Below, piece after piece: positions 15,909-24,710 of a stretch of 64,000 nucleotides of DNA. The notes beneath the pieces are model-generated. The model made no database searches. It saw only the letters and a program-made list of their open reading frames with translations, and was not told the origin of the DNA. Every line of letters begins with the position of its first letter. Position 1 is the first letter of the stretch. Both the position numbers and the translations under genes were made by a program. Origin of the DNA: Bradyrhizobium sp. SZCCT0153. GTDB lineage: Bacteria; Pseudomonadota; Alphaproteobacteria; Rhizobiales; Xanthobacteraceae. Location of the stretch: NCBI RefSeq assembly GCF_018129995.1, contig NZ_JAFCKS010000006.1, positions 124,001-188,000 on the forward strand, given 5' to 3'.

Positions 15909-15957
15909 CGCGTCAAAACGTCGAGTCCGGTTTCCTGACTCGTGCTAGACTGCCGCC

Positions 15958-16548
15958 ATGAGCAATCGCATCCTCGTCCTCTACGGTTCCTACCGTTCCG
16001 ACCGCATGGGCATTCGCCTTGCGAATTTCGTCATCGATCGCCTGCGCCAGCGCGGCGAGGATGTCGAGTTCATCGACGCCAAGGCGATCGGCCTGCCGAT
16101 GCTCGACCGCATGTACAAGGAATATCCCAAGGGGGCCGCGCCCGAGTCGCTGGAGAAGCTGGCCGGACAGATCCGCGGCGCGGACGGGTTCGTCTTCGTC
16201 ACCGGCGAGTACAATTGGGGCATCCAGCCCGGCCTGAAGAACCTCACCGATCATTTCCTGGAGGAGTGGTTCTGGCGGCCGGCCGCGATCGTCAGCTACT
16301 CGGCCGGCCGGCTGTCCGGCGCGCGCGCTTCGACCGCCTGGCACGGCACGTTGTCGGAGATGGGCATGGTGGTGGTGTCGAGCACGATCGGCGTCGGCCC
16401 GATCGCGCAGACATTGTCGGAAGCGAGCGAGCCGATCGGCGAGGGCGGCAAGGCGCTCGAGCGCTCGTTCCCGCGCTTTGCCGATGATCTTGCGTGGTGG
16501 ATCGAGGCCGCCAAGGCCCAGCGGGCGCGCAAGGCGCCGCCGTACTGA
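15958..16548 (+). CDS. NADPH-dependent FMN reductase-family protein
   Basis: The 196-residue flavodoxin-like protein starts MSNRILVLYGSYRSDRMGIR, the FMN-phosphate loop, and has GFVFVTGEYNWGIQPGLKN, the family signature near the flavin ring. Its C-terminal part has a WHGTLSEMGMVVV segment. Members reduce FMN, quinones or azo dyes with NAD(P)H. It lies 49 bases after the AraC gene on the same strand and ends six bases before the convergent chemoreceptor gene. Confidence 0.88.
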   Translation: MSNRILVLYGSYRSDRMGIRLANFVIDRLRQRGEDVEFIDAKAIGLPMLDRMYKEYPKGAAPESLEKLAGQIRGADGFVFVTGEYNWGIQPGLKNLTDHFLEEWFWRPAAIVSYSAGRLSGARASTAWHGTLSEMGMVVVSSTIGVGPIAQTLSEASEPIGEGGKALERSFPRFADDLAWWIEAAKAQRARKAPPY

Positions 16549-16553
16549 CCCGC

Positions 16554-18635
16554 CTAAGCCGCCCTGACTTCGCCGAGGAAGCGGTCGAACTGGCCGGCGA
16601 GGTCGCGCGATTGGGTCGAGAGCTGCTCGGCCGCGCCCAGCACCTCCCGCGCGGCAGCTCCCGTGTCGTCGGCGGCGCGCTGCACCCCCGATATGTTGGT
16701 GTTGACCTCCTGGGTGCCGCGCGCGGCCTCCTGGACGCTGCGTGAAATCTCCTTGGTCGCCGAGCCCTGTTGCTCGATCGCAGCCGCGATCGCGGTGCCG
16801 ATCTGGTCGATCTCGCCGATGACGTCGGCGACGTTGCGGATCGCGGTCACGGTCTCGTCGCTCGCGGCCTGGATCGCCGAAATCTGCTCGGATATCTCGG
16901 TGGTGGCCTTGGCGGTCTGGCCCGCCAGCGACTTCACTTCGGAAGCAACCACCGCAAAGCCGCGGCCAGCGTCGCCTGCGCGGGCGGCTTCGATCGTGGC
17001 ATTGAGAGCGAGAAGATTGGTCTGCTCGGCAATGCTCTGGATCAGCGTGACGACGTCGCCGATCCTCTGCGCGCCCTCGGCGAGCGCGCGCGCGGTGTCG
17101 CCGGTGCGGCGGGCATTGTCGACGGCGCGGGCCGCGATTTCTGTGCTTTGTGCGACCTGACGGCCGATCTCGGAGATCGAGGAGGTCAGCTCCTCGGTGG
17201 CGCTGGCGACGGTCTGCACGTTGGTCGAGGTCTGCTCGGAGGCGGCCGCGACGATTGCGGCCTGGCTGTTGGTCTGGGCCGCCGTCGTCGTCATCGACTG
17301 CGCCGTGCTCTCCATCGTGGAGGAGGCTTGCGACAGTCCGCCGACGAGTTCGGTGACCTTGGCTTCGAACGCGCGGGTGAGCCCGTCGAGGGCCTGGGCG
17401 CGCCGCATCTTGCCGTCGTTCTCGGCCTGCTTCTCGGCCGCGAGACGGTCGGCCCGGATCATGTTGTCCTTGAACACCTGGACGGCCGCGGCCATCGCGC
17501 CGATCTCGTCGGAGCGCTCGGCGCCGGGGATCGTTTCGGCAACCTCGCCATCGGCCAGCCGCGACATCCGGGTCGTCAGGCTGACGATCGGGGCGCAGAC
17601 GCGGCGGCGGACCATCATGATGAGGCCGGCGCTGGCGATCAGCACGGCGAGCAGACCCGCGAGTGCGATCGTGAAGCTGGTGTGGGCGGCCGAGGAGGCG
17701 CCGGCGAGGACAAGCTCGGCATTGTCGTAGAATGCGTCGCGGACCTCGATGATGGTGCTGAGGCCGCGCTGCGTGGCGGCGTAATAGGTGTCCATGTCGT
17801 GTTCGTACTTGCCGCTGACCGCACCGTCCTTCACCAGCTTGAGCTCGCGGCCGAACTCCTCGATATAGATCGCGTTGAACTTCTCCAGTGCAGCGGCGAC
17901 GTTCGCCGGCGTTGTGGAGTTGCCGCGCAACTCCAGCAGCGCCATCACGATCTGATCGTTGCGGCCCTGCGAGCGGCTGATCTCGGCCTTCTCGGTGTCA
18001 GTCGCCGGTTTCTTGCCCCCGACCAGATTCTTGTGCAGGCTTGAGTTGAAGCCGCCCACGTCGCGCAACGTCATCGCGATGTTGGCGTAGCTGGCCTGCC
18101 GGTAGGCATCGCCGTTGAGGATCGCCATGCGGCGGACCTGCTCGTTGAGCAGCGCGGTCACGCTAGCGTTGAGCACGGCGTTGTCGCCGACGATCTTCTT
18201 GACCGCGTCCTTGCGCGCCTCCACGGGTCCCGCCATCGCCTTGTCGATGGCCTCGCGCAGCGCGGTGAACTTCGAATTGATGGCGTCGATGTTGGCGCCG
18301 ATGGCGTTGCCGTCGTCGAACGGGCCGGGCAGGTCCTTGCGCAGCGCATTCATCCTGTCGCGCGCGCCGTCGGTCTGCTTGCGCAGCTTGTCATGCTCGG
18401 CGAGCTGCGCCGGGTCGGCCGTCGCGGGGCCATAGAGGATGTTGGTGGCAAAGCCGCGCTCGGGGTTGAGGTAGCGCGGGATGTCGCTGGCGGCGCGGAC
18501 GATCGCGAGCCGCCCCTGGGCTTCGGTGATCCGCTCCATCGTCTGGTATTTCGTCACGGCGACGTAGACGGCGAGGCCTCCGCCCACGGTCGAGAGCGAG
18601 ACGATGGCGGTGGTCAGGAGCGTACCGATTTTCAT
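16554..18635 (-). CDS. Methyl-accepting chemotaxis protein
   Basis: The 693-residue protein begins with a membrane anchor (IGTLLTTAIVSLSTVGGG), followed by a helical periplasmic sensor domain (about residues 35-315), a second membrane segment (FTIALAGLLAVLIASAGLIM), a HAMP domain (RRRVCAPIVSLTTRMSRLAD) and a long coiled-coil signalling domain. The conserved hairpin tip reads GRGFAVVASEVKSLAGQT, where it contacts CheA and CheW. The periplasmic domain is of the long helical-bundle type and I cannot name its ligand. No che genes are adjacent. A CtrA-like half site lies 60 bases upstream. Confidence 0.93.
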   Translation of the reverse strand: MKIGTLLTTAIVSLSTVGGGLAVYVAVTKYQTMERITEAQGRLAIVRAASDIPRYLNPERGFATNILYGPATADPAQLAEHDKLRKQTDGARDRMNALRKDLPGPFDDGNAIGANIDAINSKFTALREAIDKAMAGPVEARKDAVKKIVGDNAVLNASVTALLNEQVRRMAILNGDAYRQASYANIAMTLRDVGGFNSSLHKNLVGGKKPATDTEKAEISRSQGRNDQIVMALLELRGNSTTPANVAAALEKFNAIYIEEFGRELKLVKDGAVSGKYEHDMDTYYAATQRGLSTIIEVRDAFYDNAELVLAGASSAAHTSFTIALAGLLAVLIASAGLIMMVRRRVCAPIVSLTTRMSRLADGEVAETIPGAERSDEIGAMAAAVQVFKDNMIRADRLAAEKQAENDGKMRRAQALDGLTRAFEAKVTELVGGLSQASSTMESTAQSMTTTAAQTNSQAAIVAAASEQTSTNVQTVASATEELTSSISEIGRQVAQSTEIAARAVDNARRTGDTARALAEGAQRIGDVVTLIQSIAEQTNLLALNATIEAARAGDAGRGFAVVASEVKSLAGQTAKATTEISEQISAIQAASDETVTAIRNVADVIGEIDQIGTAIAAAIEQQGSATKEISRSVQEAARGTQEVNTNISGVQRAADDTGAAAREVLGAAEQLSTQSRDLAGQFDRFLGEVRAA

Positions 18636-18694
18636 GATCTGTCCGGCAATTGGCGCGGGGAGAATTATTTTGCTCGGACGATAGGCAGGCGATG

Positions 18695-18709
18695 TTAATC
18701 CCGGGTTTA
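18695..18709. promoter_or_regulatory. Degenerate CtrA-like box upstream of the chemoreceptor gene
   Basis: The site reads TTAA-N7-TTTA (TTAATCCCGGGTTTA), one base off the full TTAA-N7-TTAA CtrA pattern. It is 60 bases upstream of the chemoreceptor ATG at 18635. Chemotaxis genes are CtrA targets in many alphaproteobacteria, which makes it plausible but not secure. Confidence 0.3.
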
Positions 18710-18734
18710 CGCTGGTGGCCGTCGGCGGCTGCGA

Positions 18735-19175
18735 TCACTTGGCCTTTCGGTCAAGGGCAGCGAGGAGATCGAGCGTTGCTTGGTCGGGCTCGCCCGAAAA
18801 ATATCGGGCGAGCGCCTCGTCGAAAACGGGCTGATCGGACACCGCGCCGAACAGCGTCATCGAGGAGCGGAATTTGGCGTCATCGGGCGCGCCGAGGATC
18901 GCGTTGATGGTCCGGCCCTCGACGGCGAGCACGAGGCGGGTGCATTCGATCAGGCGCGGACCGAGCACGGGGTGGGCGAGGTAGGCCTTGGCTTCGGCGC
19001 GGGAGGCGATGGCGTAGCGCTGCGACATGGCGCTGAAGCCGAGGCCGGCGAGCTGCGGGAAGACGAACCACATCCAGTGGCTCTGCTTCCGGCCCCGGGT
19101 CAGCTCGCCCTGGACATCGCGATAGACCGGGTCCTGGGCCCGGACAAAGCGTTTGAGATCGAAAGCATCGGTCAT
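18735..19175 (-). CDS. DUF1810-family protein
   Basis: The 146-residue protein is typical of DUF1810: FDLKRFVRAQDPVYRDV, then GRKQSHWMWFVFPQLAGLG, then YAIASRAEAKAYLAHPVLGPRL, and DAKFRSSMTLFGAVS. These proteins are small, cytoplasmic and widespread; some resemble calpastatin or macrodomain-associated NADAR-like proteins, but no firm activity is known. The ATG at 19175 has AAGG about eight bases upstream. It is divergent from the DUF2778 gene. Confidence 0.88.
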   Translation of the reverse strand: MTDAFDLKRFVRAQDPVYRDVQGELTRGRKQSHWMWFVFPQLAGLGFSAMSQRYAIASRAEAKAYLAHPVLGPRLIECTRLVLAVEGRTINAILGAPDDAKFRSSMTLFGAVSDQPVFDEALARYFSGEPDQATLDLLAALDRKAK

Positions 19176-19347
19176 TAGATACCTTGCGGGATGCGTTGGG
19201 ACGCTTGGGATGCCTTGAGATGGCTTGGAATGCCTTTGGGCTGCCGTTTCGGCCGCGATTATGCCTAACTTTTGGCTCCCAATGTGGTAGCTGGTATAGA
19301 GTCTCCGGGTGGGGGTGGGTCCCCCGGGGGTCGATTTTGGGGATCTG

Positions 19348-20367
19348 ATGGTTTCCGACGCCGCACAAGCCGAGAGGCTGTTGTCGCGCCGCCGTATCGG
19401 GCGGGCCGAGACGATTTTGCTGTCTCTGGCCGCTGTTGCGCTGGCGCTGGGCGCGGCTGCCTGGTTCGCGGATATCGGCGATTCGACCCCGCTCGTCTCT
19501 GCCGCGCTGCCGCCGACCAATGCTCCCTCGTTCGAGGACCGTTTCGCCTCCGCATCCGGCGGCCCGCCGGCTCGCGAGTTCGGCCTGCGGACGCTGGAGC
19601 GCTCCGCTCTGAGCGCGGTCCAGCTCAAGCTGCGCGATGCCAAGGCGATGCTGGCCCAGAAACTCCAGGGCGACGACTGGCGCTCGACCCTGACCGATGG
19701 TGACCGGTCCGCAGTTGACGAGAGGCGACCGTCGCAACACGCCGACGCCGTCCCGATGCCGCGCTCGCGCCCGGCCCAGGCGGACATCTCCGCCCAGATC
19801 GCCTCCAGCCAGGCTTATGCGGAGACCAATCCCAGGGTCGACAACCGCAACTTCTTCGAAAAATTCACCGACAAGATCAGGCTGGCCTCGCTGACGCCCG
19901 ACAGCGGCCTGTTCGGCAAGGCGCCGGATCTCGCCGCCCTCGGCTACGATTCGCGCACGGCGGTCTACGACATCAAGGCGAAGGCGCTCTACCTGCCGAG
20001 CGGCATCGCGCTGGAAGCGCATTCGGGCATGGGCGCGCTGATGGACGACCCCGAGCATGTCGACCAGCGCATGGTCGGTGCGACCCCGCCCGCGACCTAC
20101 GACCTCAAGCCGCGCGAAAAGCTGTTCCACGGCATTCGCGCACTGCGCCTGACGCCGACCGAGGGCACCAGCGCGCTCGGCCGCGTCGGCCTGCTCACCC
20201 ACAATTACATGCTGGGGCCGCGCGGCGATTCCAATGGCTGCGTCTCGATCAAGGACTATGATCGCTTCCTCAAGTCCTGGGACAATGGCGAGTTCAATCG
20301 CCTGGTCGTGGTGCCGAGCCTGAGCGGATCGGCGACCGCCTCGCAGCGCGCGAGCACCGACTCCTGA
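19348..20367 (+). CDS. DUF2778 protein, probable membrane-anchored L,D-transpeptidase-like enzyme
   Basis: The 339-residue protein has an N-terminal membrane segment (ETILLSLAAVALALGAAAWF) and a periplasmic domain. The C-terminal DUF2778 region contains YDIKAKALYLPSG, HSGMGALMDDP and RVGLLTHNYMLGPRGDSNGC followed by VSI, which matches the L,D-transpeptidase-like S/N-x-G-C active site with its histidine. It is probably a cell-wall cross-linking or trimming enzyme. The ATG at 19348 follows GGGGAT; a GTG at 19309 is less likely. The linker of residues 130-190 is low in conservation-like features. Confidence 0.8.
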   Translation: MVSDAAQAERLLSRRRIGRAETILLSLAAVALALGAAAWFADIGDSTPLVSAALPPTNAPSFEDRFASASGGPPAREFGLRTLERSALSAVQLKLRDAKAMLAQKLQGDDWRSTLTDGDRSAVDERRPSQHADAVPMPRSRPAQADISAQIASSQAYAETNPRVDNRNFFEKFTDKIRLASLTPDSGLFGKAPDLAALGYDSRTAVYDIKAKALYLPSGIALEAHSGMGALMDDPEHVDQRMVGATPPATYDLKPREKLFHGIRALRLTPTEGTSALGRVGLLTHNYMLGPRGDSNGCVSIKDYDRFLKSWDNGEFNRLVVVPSLSGSATASQRASTDS

Positions 20368-20447
20368 CATTGGCTCCTGATATCTGCCTGCCACGGCGGG
20401 GGCTGCCGTTTTCCCTTCGTTAAGCCGTCATCGTCCAGAAGCAGCCC

Positions 20448-20705
20448 ATGAGTGATCCCCAAAGTTCAGAGACCCCGCTGCGTACCACGTTCAAGATCAA
20501 GCTGAACGGCGACACGCTGGCGATCGCGACCGTCGGCCAGGCCTATCAATTCCTCACCAACTTCAAGTCGGTCGAGTGGATGGAATTCCGCTCTTTGCAT
20601 GAAGACGCGGTCGCTGCGCTGGAAGGCGCTGCAGATAACGCCATTCTCGTGGTGCAGGCGACCAACGCCGTGCGTGCGCTGTTCGTGAGCGCCAAGCTGC
20701 TCTGA
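20448..20705 (+). CDS. DUF982-family protein
   Basis: The 85-residue protein shows the DUF982 pattern: TFKIKLNGDTLAIATVGQAYQFL, a central LHEDAVAALEGA and a C-terminal VVQATNAVRALFVSA. This family is confined largely to Rhizobiales and often occurs in many copies per genome. No function is known. It starts 80 bases after the DUF2778 gene on the same strand. Confidence 0.85.
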   Translation: MSDPQSSETPLRTTFKIKLNGDTLAIATVGQAYQFLTNFKSVEWMEFRSLHEDAVAALEGAADNAILVVQATNAVRALFVSAKLL

Positions 20706-20749
20706 GCGGCCCGCCCTTTCCATCTCGTTCTCGATGCGCTTGCGCATGC

Positions 20750-20772
20750 GGCGCGCGGCAGAACCGCGCGCC
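20750..20772. terminator. Hairpin between convergent genes
   Basis: A perfect nine-base stem, GGCGCGCGG and CCGCGCGCC, encloses a five-base loop. It lies between the DUF982 gene and the convergent tannase gene. There is no run of thymines on either side, so intrinsic termination is only possible, not certain. Confidence 0.35.
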
Positions 20773-20810
20773 GTGCTTGATGTTGGGCTCGTCAGCGAGC
20801 CTGCACGCAA

Positions 20811-22667
20811 TTAGTGCCTGTCGTCTCCGCGGCCGTCGTCATCGTCATGGAAGTTGTGGTCGCCGCCCGGCTTGAAGCCGGGGTCGATGCAGGCAAAGTT
20901 GCCGGCGTCGTTGGTCATGCCGCTGCCCTTGTAGGCGGCGATCTTCGGATAGACGCACAGCGGCCGAGTGCCGCCGGTCGGGAAGTTCGTGGCGATCCGC
21001 GGATCGAAAATTCCGCCGGCCGGATAAGGCGATGCAGCGTTGGTGTTGGTCGCCACGATGCGTTCCGGGGCGATGTCTTTCTCGACCCAGTCCGTGATGG
21101 CCTTGAGCTCGTTCCCGGCGAAGCTCGTGGTGGCCGCGCCGCCGCCGCAATGGGCCATGTTCGGCACCATGAACAGCCGTGCGAAATCGGTCGCGCGCCC
21201 GCTCATGTGCCTGTCCATGTTGCGGTACCAGCGGGCGATGGCGGCACCGGAGAAGATGCCGTCATTGACGGAGGAGGAGATGATCAGCTTGCCGCCGTGC
21301 GCCCTGAACGGACGCAGGTCGGTCGACACCGCAGCCATGAAGTCCATCGCGCTTTCGGGGTAGGCCGCCGTCCTGGTGAAGATCTTCGGCGCATCGGTGT
21401 CGAAGTTGAAGCGGAACACGAAGGCCTCCTGGCCGTTCGGCCCGTTGACCGGCGTCACCACGGGCGGCGTCTGGAAGATCATCGGGATCGCGCCTGCGCC
21501 GAGCGTCAGGTTGATCGCGGTGTTGACGCCCGGCACCGGTGCGGTGACGACGTTCCAGAATCCCCAGCCCGCGCCGGGTGCGGTAGGCGGCGTCCAGATT
21601 CCGGCATCCCAGAACCAGTTCGAATAGAGCCGCTGTCCCTTCGAGTTGACCGGCCCGGCATAGATCTTCTTCAGCGCGTCGACTTGCGCGCCGGTCAGGC
21701 AGGTGCCGCCATGCGGCGTGCTGCCGTGCGAGCCGGTGCCGCAGGTGTAACTGGCGAGCGCCGGATACACCTTTCTGGCGGTGCAGGCGTGATAATTGTC
21801 GATGATCCCGTCAACGAGTCCATCGAGTGCGTCGCAGGCGCTCAGGATCGCGGCCGAGGCCACCTGGAGATCCTGCTGCGGAAACGTGTCGGGAATGAAC
21901 GGCTGTCCGTTGATGTCGGTGCTGGTTGACAGCTTGCCGAGCACCTGCTCGTTCCAGGCCTCCGCCAGCCCGGCCTGCGGCAGGTTGAAGCCGGGATTTT
22001 GCGAAATCACGCCGTCGAACAGCCAGGGCGATCGCTGCGAGGCGACCATCGCATCACGACCGCCGTTCGAGCATCCCATGATGTAGGAATGGACGGTCTC
22101 GAAGCCGTAGAAATAGGCGATGATCTGCTTCGAGATCGTGGCGGTCTTCTCGATGCCGTTGTAGCCGTAGTCCCTGCGCGCCTGGGCGTCGATCGCGAAA
22201 TGTGCCGAGCCGCCGGCATTGGCATCGTCGTCCTGATGGCCGCCGACGACGTTGTTGGCGCTGTCTTCGTGACCGCCGTCATCGGCCGCGACGGCCCAGC
22301 CCTGGCCGAGCTCGATGCCGGCGGCGCCTTGCGGGTCCGCCTGGAGGCTGCCATCGGTGCCGCCGCCGCCCATCATCTCGAAACGGCCGTGCCAGGTATT
22401 GGGCAGATTGAGCGCGAAGCCGATCCCGTAGGTGAAGTGGTCGGGGTCCTGGGTGGAGACTCGCTTGTTGATGATGCCGATCACGTTGCAATAACCCGAT
22501 TTCTGGGTCGCGCTCAGGATCTGCGTGTTCGGCAATGTGAGGCCGGTCAGGGCCGTGCAGGACGAGCGCGGGGCCACGCCGCCCGGCGGCAGTCCGTGCG
22601 CGATTGCCTGCGGGCCAAGCGCCGTCCAACCGGCCACGATCGTCGAGGCGAGAAGTAATCGTTTCAT
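20811..22667 (-). CDS. Secreted tannase/feruloyl-esterase-family hydrolase
   Basis: The 618-residue protein has a signal peptide (MKRLLLASTIVAGWTALGPQ) and the tannase/feruloyl esterase fold. The nucleophile is in MGCSNGGRDA, the aspartate in SSSVNDGIFSG and the histidine in VPNMAHCGGG. The cysteine before the serine and the one after the histidine make the CS-D-HC signature, where a disulfide links the two. It cleaves ester bonds of plant phenolics such as gallate or ferulate esters in the periplasm or outside. The C terminus is an unusual Asp/His-rich tail (HNFHDDDDGRGDDRH). Translation starts at the ATG 22667, after GGGAGGG. The divergent MarR gene is its probable regulator. Confidence 0.88.
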   Translation of the reverse strand: MKRLLLASTIVAGWTALGPQAIAHGLPPGGVAPRSSCTALTGLTLPNTQILSATQKSGYCNVIGIINKRVSTQDPDHFTYGIGFALNLPNTWHGRFEMMGGGGTDGSLQADPQGAAGIELGQGWAVAADDGGHEDSANNVVGGHQDDDANAGGSAHFAIDAQARRDYGYNGIEKTATISKQIIAYFYGFETVHSYIMGCSNGGRDAMVASQRSPWLFDGVISQNPGFNLPQAGLAEAWNEQVLGKLSTSTDINGQPFIPDTFPQQDLQVASAAILSACDALDGLVDGIIDNYHACTARKVYPALASYTCGTGSHGSTPHGGTCLTGAQVDALKKIYAGPVNSKGQRLYSNWFWDAGIWTPPTAPGAGWGFWNVVTAPVPGVNTAINLTLGAGAIPMIFQTPPVVTPVNGPNGQEAFVFRFNFDTDAPKIFTRTAAYPESAMDFMAAVSTDLRPFRAHGGKLIISSSVNDGIFSGAAIARWYRNMDRHMSGRATDFARLFMVPNMAHCGGGAATTSFAGNELKAITDWVEKDIAPERIVATNTNAASPYPAGGIFDPRIATNFPTGGTRPLCVYPKIAAYKGSGMTNDAGNFACIDPGFKPGGDHNFHDDDDGRGDDRH

Positions 22668-23152
22668 GCAGTGCCCTCCCAGTTTGATGATGTTGAACTG
22701 CGCTCGTCCACGCGGCATCGCGCGGCGCCAGCCCTGAAGGCGGGCCTCGCCGCGGCTGCAAGCGATGTCGCTGTCGATTGAGATGTCGGGATCGTCGAAA
22801 GGTCGCGGAACGCCGCCATGCGGTGCAAAAGGCAACGCGCGGGCAAGGCGGCCTCTCGCCGCGATGCGCCACGGCATCCGGATCGTTGCCCATCCCTGAT
22901 GCGGCACGGACGTTGCTCCCCTTGAAGCCTGCTCGAGCGATGGCAGGTTTTCCGGATCCTTAAGCGAGCGATGTTGTCGTGTCAACATGACGCAGCACGC
23001 GAGTTCGCCGTGCAACCTGTCGTAGAAGCTGTAACGCCAAGGCCGATGCCGCCCTGCTTTCCGAGCCGGGACGACTGGGCTAGACTCGTCCATCGAATCC
23101 CGGGACATCCTGGGCGGATGCCGCTGCGCCGGCGTGTGAAAGACGGTCGTCG
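22668..23152. promoter_or_regulatory. Divergent control region between tannase and MarR genes
   Basis: This 485-base gene-free stretch separates the two divergent genes. An inverted repeat, TGTTG-N6-CAACA, lies at 22972-22987 and is a candidate regulator-binding site. I find no clear -35/-10 pair and no other gene. Apparent open frames in it are shadows of high-GC composition. Confidence 0.4.
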
Positions 23153-23707
23153 ATGGAGCGGGAAAAGGCTGGCGTCAGGAAGCGATCCGCCAAGGCAGCG
23201 CAACGCAGGGCAGCTGTCGTCAAGCCGTCGCGATCCGCGCCGCGTTCTGCCGCGCCGGCAAAGCCGGGCCGGCCAAGGCTGCTGGCGTCGGCCGATCTGT
23301 CCAATTCGCTCGGCTATCGCATCCGGCGGGCCCAGCTCTGGGTGTTCAAGGATGTCAGCCGGCGGCTCGCCGCCTTCGACATCAGTCCGGCGCAGTTCTC
23401 AGTGTTGTCGGTGATCGAGGCCAATCCGGGCGTCAACCAGCTCGCCATCGCGCAATCGCTGTCGATCGAGCGGGCGGGGCTCGGGCGGCTGGTCGATCAT
23501 CTGGAGCGGCGCGGCCTGGTGCAGCGTTCGGCCTCCGCCATCAACCGTCGCTACTATGTGCTGTACCTGACGGAGAGCGGCGCCGCGCTTCTCGGCCGGC
23601 TGCGGCCCGAGATCGCCGAAAGCGAGAAGGCCCTCGCGGCCAAGATCGGGCTTGGCGCATTCAAGCAATTGCAGCGGGCGCTGTCGATCTTCCTTCAGGA
23701 TGCCTGA
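23153..23707 (+). CDS. MarR-family transcriptional regulator
   Basis: The 184-residue protein has a MarR winged helix: SPAQFSVLSVIEANPGVNQL, then AIAQSLSIERAGLGRLVDHL, the wing ERRGLVQRSASAINRRYYVL and a C-terminal dimerisation helix. A 40-residue basic, alanine-rich N-terminal extension (KRSAKAAQRRAAVVK) is unusual for the family. MarR proteins often sense phenolic compounds, fitting the divergent tannase/feruloyl esterase gene; this link is inference. Confidence 0.88.
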   Translation: MEREKAGVRKRSAKAAQRRAAVVKPSRSAPRSAAPAKPGRPRLLASADLSNSLGYRIRRAQLWVFKDVSRRLAAFDISPAQFSVLSVIEANPGVNQLAIAQSLSIERAGLGRLVDHLERRGLVQRSASAINRRYYVLYLTESGAALLGRLRPEIAESEKALAAKIGLGAFKQLQRALSIFLQDA

Positions 23708-23925
23708 GCCATCGTCGGCGTCCGCCGCGATCCCGTGATGTCCCTCGCAGCTTGAACTCGGCTCCAGGAACGGCGAGCTCGTCCCCGGTTTGCAGGCGCT
23801 CGATGCCGTCAGCGCGGCCTCCGTCAGCGCTTCTTCGGCTCTGCGCAGCAACGCTGGCGCGTTGCAGCGCGTCCGGGACACGAGCGGCACCAACCAGCCC
23901 ACCCCCACGTAACGCCGTGGAGAAA

Positions 23926-23972
23926 TTAACCGGCCATTAACCATATCGGCGGCATCGTTAACCATTCAATAA
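23926..23972. promoter_or_regulatory. CtrA-like boxes upstream of minC
   Basis: The first box at 23926-23940 is an exact TTAA-N7-TTAA (TTAACCGGCCATTAA). A second, TTAA-N7-ATAA, lies at 23958-23972. They sit 52 and 20 bases upstream of the minC start. TTAA-N7-TTAA is the binding pattern of the cell-cycle regulator CtrA, so cell-cycle control of the min operon is likely. Confidence 0.6.
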
Positions 23973-23992
23973 CAGGGAACGAGTCGGCCGCT

Positions 23993-24691
23993 ATGGAGGC
24001 TGCAGCAAAAATCCAACGCCAGATGGTGCGCCTGCGGGGGCGCTCCTATGTGGCCTTCGTGTTCGTGCCGACGGTTCCGATCCAGGACTGGCTTGCGGAA
24101 ATCGACGCCACCATCGCACGCTCGCCTGGCTTCTTCGTCGGCCGGCCCGTGGTGATCGACCTGTCCTCGGTCGATCTCAGCCAGTCCGGTATCGGCCATC
24201 TGCTTACCAGCCTGCAGGACCGCAACATCCGCGTGCTCGGCATCGAGGGCGTGGAGGAGGGCCGGCTGACCCCGATGATGCCGCCGCTGCTCTCCGGCGG
24301 ACGGAGCTGCGTCGTGGAACCGGCCGCGCCCAAGAAGGCTGAGGCCAAGACGGACGCCAAGCCGACCTCGCTCCTGCTCGAGAACCCCGTGCGCTCGGGC
24401 CAGACCGTGATCTTTCCGGAAGGCGACGTCACCATTCTCGGCTCCGTCGGCTCCGGCGCCGAGGTCGTCGCCGGCGGCTCCATTCACATCTACGGCGCGT
24501 TGCGCGGCCGCGCCATGGCGGGCGTGAACGGTCACACGAGCGCACGCATCTATTGCCAGAAGATCGAGGCCGAACTGCTTGCAATCGATGGGTTTTACCA
24601 GACCGCCGACGACATCGACGCCGCCCTGCGCGGCCGCCCTGCCCAGGCCTGGCTGCAGGGCAACACCATGCGAATTACCGCGCTGAACTGA
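23993..24691 (+). CDS. minC: Septum-site determining protein MinC
   Basis: The 232-residue protein has an N-terminal domain (VRLRGRSYVAFVFVPTVPIQ, then DLSSVDLSQSGIGHLLTSL) and the C-terminal MinC beta-helix domain: SGQTVIFPEGDVTILGSVGS, GAEVVAGGSIHIYGALRGRA, and ARIYCQKIEAELLAIDGFYQ. It inhibits FtsZ ring formation away from midcell, recruited to the membrane by MinD. It opens the minCDE operon, 19 bases before minD, and lies just below CtrA-like boxes. Confidence 0.95.
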   Translation: MEAAAKIQRQMVRLRGRSYVAFVFVPTVPIQDWLAEIDATIARSPGFFVGRPVVIDLSSVDLSQSGIGHLLTSLQDRNIRVLGIEGVEEGRLTPMMPPLLSGGRSCVVEPAAPKKAEAKTDAKPTSLLLENPVRSGQTVIFPEGDVTILGSVGSGAEVVAGGSIHIYGALRGRAMAGVNGHTSARIYCQKIEAELLAIDGFYQTADDIDAALRGRPAQAWLQGNTMRITALN

Positions 24692-24710
24692 CCAGAAGGA
24701 GATATTCGAG

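Noticed and set aside
18880..20394. Minus-strand 504-codon frame opposite the DUF2778 gene
   Set aside because: Overlaps two real genes in other frames and has repetitive composition typical of shadows.
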